64,000 bases of DNA, taken from Dichetophora obliterata (Eukaryota > Arthropoda > Insecta > Diptera > Sciomyzidae). Below are positions 34,981-48,118 of this stretch, piece after piece. Position 1 is the first letter of the stretch. Every line of letters begins with the position of its first letter. Location: contig OY986440.1 of assembly GCA_963920525.1 (NCBI GenBank), forward strand, positions 1,488,001 through 1,552,000, written 5' to 3'. The position numbers and the translations under genes were made by a program. The notes beneath the pieces are model-generated. The model was not told the DNA's origin, searched no databases, and saw only the letters and a program-made list of their open reading frames with translations.

Positions 34981-35775
34981 GATAAAATTAATTTTGACCT
35001 TGAAAAAACACCCCAGATTAAACCGGATATTTTTTCCATAGCGACTCTTACAAAAGCCACATGGCGGCCATCATTAAAAAATTGTCAACTCTGCGCCTCT
35101 CCTAAGCGGCCATTATACTTTTGTGGAAGGAGGAGGAGCCACAAAAACAGCCAGTGTTGTGCAAAAGTTTATGAGAAGTATAAGTGTTGTGTAAATTTGA
35201 AACCAGTTTCAATGCCTTCCTACACTCATTACCAATTCCTAGAGAACCCTATGATTTTGAAATTTTATAATTTTGAAATTCTGACGACGGATTCGGATTC
35301 AGTGACCCATATTTTGCATATGATTTTTTTTTTGCCTTCCCCGAATTCTCAAAACTACAGAAAAAGAAGGTGGCAACCCTATCCACCATCTTGAATTTTA
35401 AAATTCTGACTTCAGATTCGAAATCAGCGACCCCTAAACACTAATAAATGACGTTTAAAATTCTTAAAAAGACATATTATTAGGTGGCAACCCTATTATT
35501 TCGAATCTTTATAATTTTGAAATTCTGACGACGGATTCGGATTCAGTGACCCATATTTTGCATATGATTTTTTTTTGCCTTCCCCGAATTCTCAAAACTA
35601 CAGAAAAATAAGGTGGCAACCCTATCCACCATCTTGAATTTTAAAATTCTGACTTCAGATTCGAAATCAGCGACCCCTAAACACTAATAAATGACTACAA
35701 ACTACAAAAAATAAAGGTGGCAACCCTATCCACCATCTTGAATTTTAAAATTCTGACCTTAGATTCGAAATCAGC
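34981..35775 (+). repeat. Unit U42, n=1, 795 bp
   Basis: Core GACC/CTCTTAC. Betas GCATATG-T10, GCATATG-T9 TAAGG. Confidence 0.95.
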
Positions 35776-36569
35776 GATAAAATTAATTTTGTCCTTGAAA
35801 AAACACCCCAGATTAAACCGGATATTTTTTCCATAGCGACTCTCACAAAAGCCACATGGCGGCCATCATTAAAAAATTGTCAACTCTGCGCCTCTCCTAA
35901 GCGGCCATTATACTTTTGTGGAAGGAGGAGGAGCCACAAAAACAGCCAGTGTTGTGCAAAAGTTTATGAGAAGTATAAGTGTTGTGTAAATTTGAAACCA
36001 GTTTCAATGCCTTCCTACACTCATTACCAATTCCTAGAGAACCCTATGATTTTGAAATTTTATAATTTTGAAATTCTGACGACGGATTCGGATTCAGTGA
36101 CCCATATTTTGCGTATGATTTTTTTTTTGCCTTCCCCGAATTCTCAAAACTACAGAAAAAGAAGGTGGCAACCCTATCCACCATCTTGAATTTTAAAATT
36201 CTGACTTCAGATTCGAAATCAGCGACCCCTAAACACTAATAAATGACGTTTAAAATTCTTAAAAAGACATATTATTAGGTGGCAACCCTATTATTTCGAA
36301 TCTTTATAATTTTGAAATTCTGACGACGGATTCGGATTCAGTGACCCATATTTTGTGTATGATTTTTTTTGCCTTCCCCGAATTCTCAAAACTACAGAAA
36401 AAGAAGGTGGCAACCCTATCCACCATCTTGAATTTTAAAATTCTGACTTCAGATTCGAAATCAGCGACCCCTAAACACTAATAAATGACTACAAACTACA
36501 AAAAATAAAGGTGGCAACCCTATCCACCATCTTGAATTTTAAAATTCTGACCTTAGATTCGAAATCAGC
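35776..36569 (+). repeat. Unit U43, n=1, 794 bp
   Basis: Core GTCC/CTCTCAC. Betas GCGTATG-T10, GTGTATG-T8. Confidence 0.95.
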
Positions 36570-37609
36570 GATAAAATTAATTTTGACCTTGAAAAAACAC
36601 CCCAGATTAAACCGGATATTTTTTCCATAGCGACTCTCACAAAAGCCACATGGCGGCCATCATTAAAAAATTGTCAACTCTGCGCCTCTCCTAAGCGGCC
36701 ATTATACTTTTGTGGAAGGAGGAGGAGCCACAAAAACAGCCAGTGTTGTGCAAAAGTTTATGAGAAGTATAAGTGTTGTGTAAATTTGAAACCAGTTTCA
36801 ATGCCTTCCTACACTCATTACCAATTCCTAGAGAACCCTATGATTTTGAAATTTTATAATTTTGAAATTCTGACGACGGATTCGGATTCAGTGACCCATA
36901 TTTTGCGTATGATTTTTTTTTTGCCTTCCCCGAATTCTCAAAACTACAGAAAAAGAAGGTGGCAACCCTATCCACCATCTTGAATTTTAAAATTCTGACT
37001 TCAGATTCGAAATCAGCGACCCCTAAACACTAATAAATGACGTTTAAAATTCTTAAAAAGACATATTATTAGGTGGCAACCCTATTATTTCGAATCTTTA
37101 TAATTTTGAAATTCTGACGACGGATTCGGATTCAGTGACCCATATTTTGCGTATGATTTTTTTTTTGCCTTCCCCGAATTCTCAAAACTACAGAAAAAGA
37201 AGGTGGCAACCCTATCCACCATCTTGAATTTTAAAATTCTGACTTCAGATTCGAAATCAGCGACCCCTAAACACTAATAAATGACGTTTAAAATTCTTAA
37301 AAAGACATATTATTAGGTGGCAACCCTATTATTTCGAATCTTTATAATTTTGAAATTCTGACGACGGATTCGGATTCAGTGACCCATATTTTGCGTATGA
37401 TTTTTTTTTTGCCTTCCCCGAATTCTCAAAACTACAGAAAAAGAAGGTGGCAACCCTATCCACCATCTTGAATTTTAAAATTCTGACTTCAGATTCGAAA
37501 TCAGCGACCCCTAAACACTAATAAATGACTACAAACTACAAAAAATAAAGGTGGCAACCCTATCCACCATCTTGAATTTTAAAATTCTGACCTTAGATTC
37601 GAAATCAGC
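36570..37609 (+). repeat. Unit U44, n=2, 1040 bp, homogenised betas
   Basis: Core GACC/CTCTCAC. All three betas are GCGTATG-T10, whereas related long units have GTGTATG-T9 with GACAACGG in the second beta. This looks like spread of the first beta within the unit. Confidence 0.95.
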
Positions 37610-38403
37610 GATAAAATTAATTTTGTCCTTGAAAAAACACCCCAGATTAAACCGGATATTTTTTCCATAGCGACTCTCACAAAAGCCACATGGCGGCCAT
37701 CATTAAAAAATTGTCAACTCTGCGCCTCTCCTAAGCGGCCATTATACTTTTGTGGAAGGAGGAGGAGCCACAAAAACAGCCAGTGTTGTGCAAAAGTTTA
37801 TGAGAAGTATAAGTGTTGTGTAAATTTGAAACCAGTTTCAATGCCTTCCTACACTCATTACCAATTCCTAGAGAACCCTATGATTTTGAAATTTTATAAT
37901 TTTGAAATTCTGACGACGGATTCGGATTCAGTGACCCATATTTTGCGTATGATTTTTTTTTTGCCTTCCCCGAATTCTCAAAACTACAGAAAAAGAAGGT
38001 GGCAACCCTATCCACCATCTTGAATTTTAAAATTCTGACTTCAGATTCGAAATCAGCGACCCCTAAACACTAATAAATGACGTTTAAAATTCTTAAAAAG
38101 ACATATTATTAGGTGGCAACCCTATTATTTCGAATCTTTATAATTTTGAAATTCTGACGACGGATTCGGATTCAGTGACCCATATTTTGTGTATGATTTT
38201 TTTTGCCTTCCCCGAATTCTCAAAACTACAGAAAAAGAAGGTGGCAACCCTATCCACCATCTTGAATTTTAAAATTCTGACTTCAGATTCGAAATCAGCG
38301 ACCCCTAAACACTAATAAATGACTACAAACTACAAAAAATAAAGGTGGCAACCCTATCCACCATCTTGAATTTTAAAATTCTGACCTTAGATTCGAAATC
38401 AGC
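37610..38403 (+). repeat. Unit U45, n=1, 794 bp
   Basis: Core GTCC/CTCTCAC. Betas GCGTATG-T10, GTGTATG-T8. Confidence 0.95.
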
Positions 38404-39442
38404 GATAAAATTAATTTTGACCTTGAAAAAACACCCCAGATTAAACCGGATATTTTTTCCATAGCGACTCTCACAAAAGCCACATGGCGGCCATCATTAA
38501 AAAATTGTCAACTCTGCGCCTCTCCTAAGCGGCCATTATACTTTTGTGGAAGGAGGAGGAGCCACAAAAACAGCCAGTGTTGTGCAAAAGTTTATGAGAA
38601 GTATAAGTGTTGTGTAAATTTGAAACCAGTTTCAATGCCTTCCTACACTCATTACCAATTCCTAGAGAACCCTATGATTTTGAAATTTTATAATTTTGAA
38701 ATTCTGACGACGGATTCGGATTCAGTGACCCATATTTTGCGTATGATTTTTTTTTTGCCTTCCCCGAATTCTCAAAACTACAGAAAAAGAAGGTGGCAAC
38801 CCTATCCACCATCTTGAATTTTAAAATTCTGACTTCAGATTCGAAATCAGCGACCCCTAAACACTAATAAATGACGTTTAAAATTCTTAAAAAGACATAT
38901 TATTAGGTGGCAACCCTATTATTTCGAATCTTTATAATTTTGAAATTCTGACAACGGATTCGGATTCAGTGACCCATATTTTGTGTATGATTTTTTTTTG
39001 CCTTCCCCGAATTCTCAAAACTACAGAAAAAGAAGGTGGCAACCCTATCCACCATCTTGAATTTTAAAATTCTGACTTCAGATTCGAAATCAGCGACCCC
39101 TAAACACTAATAAATGACGTTTAAAATTCTTAAAAAGACATATTATTAGGTGGCAACCCTATTATTTCGAATCTTTATAATTTTGAAATTCTGACGACGG
39201 ATTCGGATTCAGTGACCCATATTTTGTGTATGATTTTTTTTTTGCCTTCCCCGAATTCTCAAAACTACAGAAAAAGAAGGTGGCAACCCTATCCACCATC
39301 TTGAATTTTAAAATTCTGACTTCAGATTCGAAATCAGCGACCCCTAAACACTAATAAATGACTACAAACTACAAAAAATAAAGGTGGCAACCCTATCCAC
39401 CATCTTGAATTTTAAAATTCTGACCTTAGATTCGAAATCAGC
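38404..39442 (+). repeat. Unit U46, n=2, 1039 bp
   Basis: Core GACC/CTCTCAC. Betas GCGTATG-T10, GTGTATG-T9 with GACAACGG, GTGTATG-T10. Same profile as U37 and U48. Confidence 0.95.
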
Positions 39443-40236
39443 GATAAAATTAATTTTGTCCTTGAAAAAACACCCCAGATTAAACCGGATATTTTTTCCA
39501 TAGCGACTCTCACAAAAGCCACATGGCGGCCATCATTAAAAAATTGTCAACTCTGCGCCTCTCCTAAGCGGCCATTATACTTTTGTGGAAGGAGGAGGAG
39601 CCACAAAAACAGCCAGTGTTGTGCAAAAGTTTATGAGAAGTATAAGTGTTGTGTAAATTTGAAACCAGTTTCAATGCCTTCCTACACTCATTACCAATTC
39701 CTAGAGAACCCTATGATTTTGAAATTTTATAATTTTGAAATTCTGACGACGGATTCGGATTCAGTGACCCATATTTTGCGTATGATTTTTTTTTTGCCTT
39801 CCCCGAATTCTCAAAACTACAGAAAAAGAAGGTGGCAACCCTATCCACCATCTTGAATTTTAAAATTCTGACTTCAGATTCGAAATCAGCGACCCCTAAA
39901 CACTAATAAATGACGTTTAAAATTCTTAAAAAGACATATTATTAGGTGGCAACCCTATTATTTCGAATCTTTATAATTTTGAAATTCTGACGACGGATTC
40001 GGATTCAGTGACCCATATTTTGTGTATGATTTTTTTTGCCTTCCCCGAATTCTCAAAACTACAGAAAAAGAAGGTGGCAACCCTATCCACCATCTTGAAT
40101 TTTAAAATTCTGACTTCAGATTCGAAATCAGCGACCCCTAAACACTAATAAATGACTACAAACTACAAAAAATAAAGGTGGCAACCCTATCCACCATCTT
40201 GAATTTTAAAATTCTGACCTTAGATTCGAAATCAGC
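39443..40236 (+). repeat. Unit U47, n=1, 794 bp
   Basis: Core GTCC/CTCTCAC. Betas GCGTATG-T10, GTGTATG-T8. Confidence 0.95.
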
Positions 40237-41275
40237 GATAAAATTAATTTTGACCTTGAAAAAACACCCCAGATTAAACCGGATATTTTTTCCATAGCGA
40301 CTCTCACAAAAGCCACATGGCGGCCATCATTAAAAAATTGTCAACTCTGCGCCTCTCCTAAGCGGCCATTATACTTTTGTGGAAGGAGGAGGAGCCACAA
40401 AAACAGCCAGTGTTGTGCAAAAGTTTATGAGAAGTATAAGTGTTGTGTAAATTTGAAACCAGTTTCAATGCCTTCCTACACTCATTACCAATTCCTAGAG
40501 AACCCTATGATTTTGAAATTTTATAATTTTGAAATTCTGACGACGGATTCGGATTCAGTGACCCATATTTTGCGTATGATTTTTTTTTTGCCTTCCCCGA
40601 ATTCTCAAAACTACAGAAAAAGAAGGTGGCAACCCTATCCACCATCTTGAATTTTAAAATTCTGACTTCAGATTCGAAATCAGCGACCCCTAAACACTAA
40701 TAAATGACGTTTAAAATTCTTAAAAAGACATATTATTAGGTGGCAACCCTATTATTTCGAATCTTTATAATTTTGAAATTCTGACAACGGATTCGGATTC
40801 AGTGACCCATATTTTGTGTATGATTTTTTTTTGCCTTCCCCGAATTCTCAAAACTACAGAAAAAGAAGGTGGCAACCCTATCCACCATCTTGAATTTTAA
40901 AATTCTGACTTCAGATTCGAAATCAGCGACCCCTAAACACTAATAAATGACGTTTAAAATTCTTAAAAAGACATATTATTAGGTGGCAACCCTATTATTT
41001 CGAATCTTTATAATTTTGAAATTCTGACGACGGATTCGGATTCAGTGACCCATATTTTGTGTATGATTTTTTTTTTGCCTTCCCCGAATTCTCAAAACTA
41101 CAGAAAAAGAAGGTGGCAACCCTATCCACCATCTTGAATTTTAAAATTCTGACTTCAGATTCGAAATCAGCGACCCCTAAACACTAATAAATGACTACAA
41201 ACTACAAAAAATAAAGGTGGCAACCCTATCCACCATCTTGAATTTTAAAATTCTGACCTTAGATTCGAAATCAGC
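40237..41275 (+). repeat. Unit U48, n=2, 1039 bp
   Basis: Core GACC/CTCTCAC. Betas GCGTATG-T10, GTGTATG-T9 with GACAACGG, GTGTATG-T10. Confidence 0.95.
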
Positions 41276-42069
41276 GATAAAATTAATTTTGTCCTTGAAA
41301 AAACACCCCAGATTAAACCGGATATTTTTTCCATAGCGACTCTCACAAAAGCCACATGGCGGCCATCATTAAAAAATTGTCAACTCTGCGCCTCTCCTAA
41401 GCGGCCATTATACTTTTGTGGAAGGAGGAGGAGCCACAAAAACAGCCAGTGTTGTGCAAAAGTTTATGAGAAGTATAAGTGTTGTGTAAATTTGAAACCA
41501 GTTTCAATGCCTTCCTACACTCATTACCAATTCCTAGAGAACCCTATGATTTTGAAATTTTATAATTTTGAAATTCTGACGACGGATTCGGATTCAGTGA
41601 CCCATATTTTGCGTATGATTTTTTTTTTGCCTTCCCCGAATTCTCAAAACTACAGAAAAAGAAGGTGGCAACCCTATCCACCATCTTGAATTTTAAAATT
41701 CTGACTTCAGATTCGAAATCAGCGACCCCTAAACACTAATAAATGACGTTTAAAATTCTTAAAAAGACATATTATTAGGTGGCAACCCTATTATTTCGAA
41801 TCTTTATAATTTTGAAATTCTGACGACGGATTCGGATTCAGTGACCCATATTTTGTGTATGATTTTTTTTGCCTTCCCCGAATTCTCAAAACTACAGAAA
41901 AAGAAGGTGGCAACCCTATCCACCATCTTGAATTTTAAAATTCTGACTTCAGATTCGAAATCAGCGACCCCTAAACACTAATAAATGACTACAAACTACA
42001 AAAAATAAAGGTGGCAACCCTATCCACCATCTTGAATTTTAAAATTCTGACCTTAGATTCGAAATCAGC
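41276..42069 (+). repeat. Unit U49, n=1, 794 bp
   Basis: Core GTCC/CTCTCAC. Betas GCGTATG-T10, GTGTATG-T8. Confidence 0.95.
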
Positions 42070-43108
42070 GATAAAATTAATTTTGACCTTGAAAAAACAC
42101 CCCAGATTAAACCGGATATTTTTTCCATAGCGACTCTCACAAAAGCCACATGGCGGCCATCATTAAAAAATTGTCAACTCTGCGCCTCTCCTAAGCGGCC
42201 ATTATACTTTTGTGGAAGGAGGAGGAGCCACAAAAACAGCCAGTGTTGTGCAAAAGTTTATGAGAAGTATAAGTGTTGTGTAAATTTGAAACCAGTTTCA
42301 ATGCCTTCCTACACTCATTACCAATTCCTAGAGAACCCTATGATTTTGAAATTTTATAATTTTGAAATTCTGACGACGGATTCGGATTCAGTGACCCATA
42401 TTTTGTGTATGATTTTTTTTTTGCCTTCCCCGAATTCTCAAAACTACAGAAAAAGAAGGTGGCAACCCTATCCACCATCTTGAATTTTAAAATTCTGACT
42501 TCAGATTCGAAATCAGCGACCCCTAAACACTAATAAATGACGTTTAAAATTCTTAAAAAGACATATTATTAGGTGGCAACCCTATTATTTCGAATCTTTA
42601 TAATTTTGAAATTCTGACGACGGATTCGGATTCAGTGACCCATATTTTGTGTATGATTTTTTTTTGCCTTCCCCGAATTCTCAAAACTACAGAAAAAGAA
42701 GGTGGCAACCCTATCCACCATCTTGAATTTTAAAATTCTGACTTCAGATTCGAAATCAGCGACCCCTAAACACTAATAAATGACGTTTAAAATTCTTAAA
42801 AAGACATATTATTAGGTGGCAACCCTATTATTTCGAATCTTTATAATTTTGAAATTCTGACGACGGATTCGGATTCAGTGACCCATATTTTGTGCATGAT
42901 TTTTTTTTTGCCTTCCCCGAATTCTCAAAACTACAGAAAAAGAAGGTGGCAACCCTATCCACCATCTTGAATTTTAAAATTCTGACTTCAGATTCGAAAT
43001 CAGCGACCCCTAAACACTAATAAATGACTACAAACTACAAAAAATAAAGGTGGCAACCCTATCCACCATCTTGAATTTTAAAATTCTGACCTTAGATTCG
43101 AAATCAGC
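42070..43108 (+). repeat. Unit U50, n=2, 1039 bp
   Basis: Core GACC/CTCTCAC. Betas GTGTATG-T10, GTGTATG-T9, GTGCATG-T10 with the ordinary CTATCCACC. Confidence 0.95.
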
Positions 43109-43902
43109 GATAAAATTAATTTTGTCCTTGAAAAAACACCCCAGATTAAACCGGATATTTTTTCCATAGCGACTCTCACAAAAGCCACATGGCGGCCATC
43201 ATTAAAAAATTGTCAACTCTGCGCCTCTCCTAAGCGGCCATTATACTTTTGTGGAAGGAGGAGGAGCCACAAAAACAGCCAGTGTTGTGCAAAAGTTTAT
43301 GAGAAGTATAAGTGTTGTGTAAATTTGAAACCAGTTTCAATGCCTTCCTACACTCATTACCAATTCCTAGAGAACCCTATGATTTTGAAATTTTATAATT
43401 TTGAAATTCTGACGACGGATTCGGATTCAGTGACCCATATTTTGTGTATGATTTTTTTTTGCCTTCCCCGAATTCTCAAAACTACAGAAAAAAAAGGTGG
43501 CAACCCTATCCACCATCTTGAATTTTAAAATTCTGACTTCAGATTCTAAATCAGCGACCCCTAAACACTAATAAATGACGTTTAAAATTCTTAAAAAGAC
43601 ATATTATTAGGTGGCAACCCTATTATTTCGAATCTTTATAATTTTGAAATTCTGACGACGGATTCGGATTCAGTGACCCATATTTTGTGTATGATTTTTT
43701 TTTGCCTTCCCCGAATTCTCAAAACTACAGAAAAAGAAGGTGGCAACCCTATCCACCATCTTGAATTTTAAAATTCTGACTTCAGATTCGAAATCAGCGA
43801 CCTCTAAACACTAATAAATGACTACAAACTACAAAAAATAAAGGTGGCAACCCTATCCACCATCTTGAATTTTAAAATTCTGACCTTAGATTCGAAATCA
43901 GC
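43109..43902 (+). repeat. Unit U51, n=1, 794 bp, marked
   Basis: Core GTCC/CTCTCAC. Betas GTGTATG-T9 (with an A8 run from G-to-A at 43493), GTGTATG-T9. ATTCTAAATC from G-to-T at 43547 breaks the TTCGAA of alpha. Gamma has CGACCTCT at 43803. The full combination occurs only in U51, U66 and U73. Confidence 0.95.
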
Positions 43903-44941
43903 GATAAAATTAATTTTGACCTTGAAAAAACACCCCAGATTAAACCGGATATTTTTTCCATAGCGACTCTCACAAAAGCCACATGGCGGCCATCATTAAA
44001 AAATTGTCAACTCTGCGCCTCTCCTAAGCGGCCATTATACTTTTGTGGAAGGAGGAGGAGCCACAAAAACAGCCAGTGTTGTGCAAAAGTTTATGAGAAG
44101 TATAAGTGTTGTGTAAATTTGAAACCAGTTTCAATGCCTTCCTACACTCATTACCAATTCCTAGAGAACCCTATGATTTTGAAATTTTATAATTTTGAAA
44201 TTCTGACGACGGATTCGGATTCAGTGACCCATATTTTGTGTATGATTTTTTTTTTTGCCTTCCCCGAATTCTCAAAACTACAGAAAAAGAAGGTGGCAAC
44301 CCTATCCACCATCTTGAATTTTAAAATTCTGACTTCAGATTCGAAATCAGCGACCCCTAAACACTAATAAATGACGTTTAAAATTCTTAAAAAGACATAT
44401 TATTAGGTGGCAACCCTATTATTTCGAATCTTTATAATTTTGAAATTCTGACGACGGATTCGGATTCAGTGACCCATATTTTGTGTATGATTTTTTTTTG
44501 CCTTCCCCGAATTCTCAAAACTACAGAAAAAGAAGGTGGCAACCCTATCCACCATCTTGAATTTTAAAATTCTGACTTCAGATTCGAAATCAGCGACCCC
44601 TAAACACTAATAAATGACGTTTAAAATTCTTAAAAAGACATATTATTAGGTGGCAACCCTATTATTTCGAATCTTTATAATTTTGAAATTCTGACGACGG
44701 ATTCGGATTCAGTGACCCATATTTTGTGCATGATTTTTTTTTGCCTTCCCCGAATTCTCAAAACTACAGAAAAAGAAGGTGGCAACCCTATTCACCATCT
44801 TGAATTTTAAAATTCTGACTTCAGATTCGAAATCAGCGACCCCTAAACACTAATAAATGACTACAAACTACAAAAAATAAAGGTGGCAACCCTATCCACC
44901 ATCTTGAATTTTAAAATTCTGACCTTAGATTCGAAATCAGC
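43903..44941 (+). repeat. Unit U52, n=2, 1039 bp, T11
   Basis: Core GACC/CTCTCAC. Betas GTGTATG-T11, GTGTATG-T9, GTGCATG-T9 with CTATTCACC. T11 is shared only with U67 and U74. Confidence 0.95.
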
Positions 44942-45736
44942 GATAAAATTAATTTTGACCTTGAAAAAACACCCCAGATTAAACCGGATATTTTTTCCAT
45001 AGCGACTCTCACAAAAGCCACATGGCGGCCATCATTAAAAAATTGTCAACTCTGCGCCTCTCCTAAGCGGCCATTATACTTTTGTGGAAGGAGGAGGAGC
45101 CACAAAAACAGCCAGTGTTGTGCAAAAGTTTATGAGAAGTATAAGTGTTGTGTAAATTTGAAACCAGTTTCAATGCCTTCCTACACTCATTACCAATTCC
45201 TAGAGAACCCTATGATTTTGAAATTTTATAATTTTGAAATTCTGACGACGGATTCGGATTCAGTGACCCATATTTTGCGTATGATTTTTTTTTTGCCTTC
45301 CCCGAATTCTCAAAACTACAGAAAAAGAAGGTGGCAACCCTATCCACCATCTTGAATTTTAAAATTCTGACTTCAGATTCGAAATCAGCGACCCCTAAAC
45401 ACTAATAAATGACGTTTAAAATTCTTAAAAAGACATATTATTAGGTGGCAACCCTATTATTTCGAATCTTTATAATTTTGAAATTCTGACGACGGATTCG
45501 GATTCAGTGACCCATATTTTGTGTATGATTTTTTTTTGCCTTCCCCGAATTCTCAAAACTACAGAAAAAGAAGGTGGCAACCCTATCCACCATCTTGAAT
45601 TTTAAAATTCTGACTTCAGATTCGAAATCAGCGACCCCTAAACACTAATAAATGACTACAAACTACAAAAAATAAAGGTGGCAACCCTATCCACCATCTT
45701 GAATTTTAAAATTCTGACCTTAGATTCGAAATCAGC
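44942..45736 (+). repeat. Unit U53, n=1, 795 bp
   Basis: Core GACC/CTCTCAC. Betas GCGTATG-T10, GTGTATG-T9. Confidence 0.95.
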
Positions 45737-46287
45737 GATAAAATTAATTTTGACCTTGAAAAAACACCCCAGATTAAACCGGATATTTTTTCCATAGCGA
45801 CTCTTACAAAAGCCACATGGCGGCCATCATTAAAAAATTGTCAACTCTGCGCCTCTCCTAAGCGGCCATTATACTTTTGTGGAAGGAGGAGGAGCCACAA
45901 AAACAGCCAGTGTTGTGCAAAAGTTTATGAGAAGTATAAGTGTTGTGTAAATTTGAAACCAGTTTCAATGCCTTCCTACACTCATTACCAATTCCTAGAG
46001 AACCCTATGATTTTGAAATTTTATAATTTTGAAATTCTGACGACGGATTCGGATTCAGTGACCCATATTTTGTGTATGATTTTTTTTTGCCTTCCCCGAA
46101 TTCTCAAAACTACAGAAAAATAAGGTGGCAACCCTATCCACCATCTTGAATTTTAAAATTCTGACTTCAGATTCGAAATCAGCGACCCCTAAACACTAAT
46201 AAATGACTACAAACTACAAAAAATAAAGGTGGCAACCCTATCCACCATCTTGAATTTTAAAATTCTGACCTTAGATTCGAAATCAGC
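45737..46287 (+). repeat. Unit U54, n=0, 551 bp
   Basis: Minimal unit K-beta-gamma-delta. Core GACC/CTCTTAC. Single beta GTGTATG-T9 TAAGG, so it is a different minimal unit from U11 and probably arose independently. Confidence 0.95.
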
Positions 46288-47081
46288 GATAAAATTAATT
46301 TTGTCCTTGAAAAAACACCCCAGATTAAACCGGATATTTTTTCCATAGCGACTCTCACAAAAGCCACATGGCGGCCATCATTAAAAAATTGTCAACTCTG
46401 CGCCTCTCCTAAGCGGCCATTATACTTTTGTGGAAGGAGGAGGAGCCACAAAAACAGCCAGTGTTGTGCAAAAGTTTATGAGAAGTATAAGTGTTGTGTA
46501 AATTTGAAACCAGTTTCAATGCCTTCCTACACTCATTACCAATTCCTAGAGAACCCTATGATTTTGAAATTTTATAATTTTGAAATTCTGACGACGGATT
46601 CGGATTCAGTGACCCATATTTTGTGTATGATTTTTTTTTTGCCTTCCCCGAATTCTCAAAACTACAGAAAAAGAAGGTGGCAACCCTATCCACCATCTTG
46701 AATTTTAAAATTCTGACTTCAGATTCGAAATCAGCGACCCCTAAACACTAATAAATGACGTTTAAAATTCTTAAAAAGACATATTATTAGGTGGCAACCC
46801 TATTATTTCGAATCTTTATAATTTTGAAATTCTGACGACGGATTCGGATTCAGTGACCCATATTTTGTGTATGATTTTTTTTGCCTTCCCCGAATTCTCA
46901 AAACTACAGAAAAAGAAGGTGGCAACCCTATCCACCATCTTGAATTTTAAAATTCTGACTTCAGATTCGAAATCAGCGACCCCTAAACACTAATAAATGA
47001 CTACAAACTACAAAAAATAAAGGTGGCAACCCTATCCACCATCTTGAATTTTAAAATTCTGACCTTAGATTCGAAATCAGC
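46288..47081 (+). repeat. Unit U55, n=1, 794 bp
   Basis: Core GTCC/CTCTCAC. Betas GTGTATG-T10, GTGTATG-T8. Same profile as U10. Confidence 0.95.
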
Positions 47082-48118
47082 GATAAAATTAATTTTGACC
47101 TTGAAAAAACACCCCAGATTAAACCGGATATTTTTTCCATAGCGACTCTCACAAAAGCCACATGGCGGCCATCATTAAAAAATTGTCAACTCTGCGCCTC
47201 TCCTAAGCGGCCATTATACTTTTGTGGAAGGAGGAGGAGCCACAAAAACAGCCAGTGTTGTGCAAAAGTTTATGAGAAGTATAAGTGTTGTGTAAATTTG
47301 AAACCAGTTTCAATGCCTTCCTACACTCATTACCAATTCCTAGAGAACCCTATGATTTTGAAATTTTATAATTTTGAAATTCTGACGACGGATTCGGATT
47401 CAGTGACCCATATTTTGCGTATGATTTTTTTTTTGCCTTCCCCGAATTCTCAAAACTACAGAAAAAGAAGGTGGCAACCCTATCCACCATCTTGAATTTT
47501 AAAATTCTGACTTCAGATTCGAAATCAGCGACCCCTAAACACTAATAAATGACGTTTAAAATTCTTAAAAAGACATATTATTAGGTGGCAGCCCTATTAT
47601 TTCGAATCTTTATAATTTTGAAATTCTGACGACGGATTCGGATTCAGTGACCCATATTTTGTGTATGATTTTTTTTGCCTTCCCCGAATTCTCAAAACTA
47701 CAGAAAAAGAAGGTGGCAACCCTATCCACCATCTTGAATTTTAAAATTCTGACTTCAGATTCGAAATCAGCGACCCCTAAACACTAATAAATGACGTTTA
47801 AAATTCTTAAAAAGACATATTATTAGGTGGCAACCCTATTATTTCGAATCTTTATAATTTTGAAATTCTGACGACGGATTCGGATTCAGTGACCCATATT
47901 TTGTGTATGATTTTTTTTTGCCTTCCCCGAATTCTCAAAACTACAGAAAAAGAAGGTGGCAACCCTATCCACCATCTTGAATTTTAAAATTCTGACTTCA
48001 GATTCGAAATCAGCGACCCCTAAACACTAATAAATGACGACAAACTACAAAAAATAAAGGTGGCAACCCTATCCACCATCTTGAATTTTAAAATTCTGAT
48101 CTTAGATTCGAAATCAGC
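47082..48118 (+). repeat. Unit U56, n=2, 1037 bp
   Basis: Core GACC/CTCTCAC. Betas GCGTATG-T10, GTGTATG-T8, GTGTATG-T9. Private changes: GGCAGCCC at 47591, GACGACAAAC at 48039 in gamma and CTGATCTTAG at 48100 in delta. Most diverged n=2 unit seen. Confidence 0.95.

Larger units (their letters stand above)
26687..35775 (+). repeat. Block C copy 2 (U32 tail to U42)
   Basis: Second copy of the window-start block, with U36 inserted between the equivalents of U3 and U4. Tag differences are few: U35 first tag, the third beta of U37, T9 for T8 in U41, plus private bases in U39 and U40. Confidence 0.9.
36570..44941 (+). repeat. Alternating long/short region (U44-U52), 1833-bp period
   Basis: Units alternate strictly between about 1039 bp (GACC core) and 794 bp (GTCC core): starts at 36570, 38404, 40237, 42070 and 43903 are 1833-1834 bp apart. 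The long member usually carries GACAACGG and the short one GTGTATG-T8. A two-unit composite is thus itself the repeating element here. Confidence 0.9.
40237..45736 (+). repeat. Block B related copy (U48-U53)
   Basis: Unit starts lie exactly 12652 bp before U63-U68. Shared rare states: G-to-A at 43493 and G-to-T at 43547 in U51, T11 in U52 and CGACCTCT in U51. The unit before it (U47) does not match U62, so only six of seven units are shared. Confidence 0.9.
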
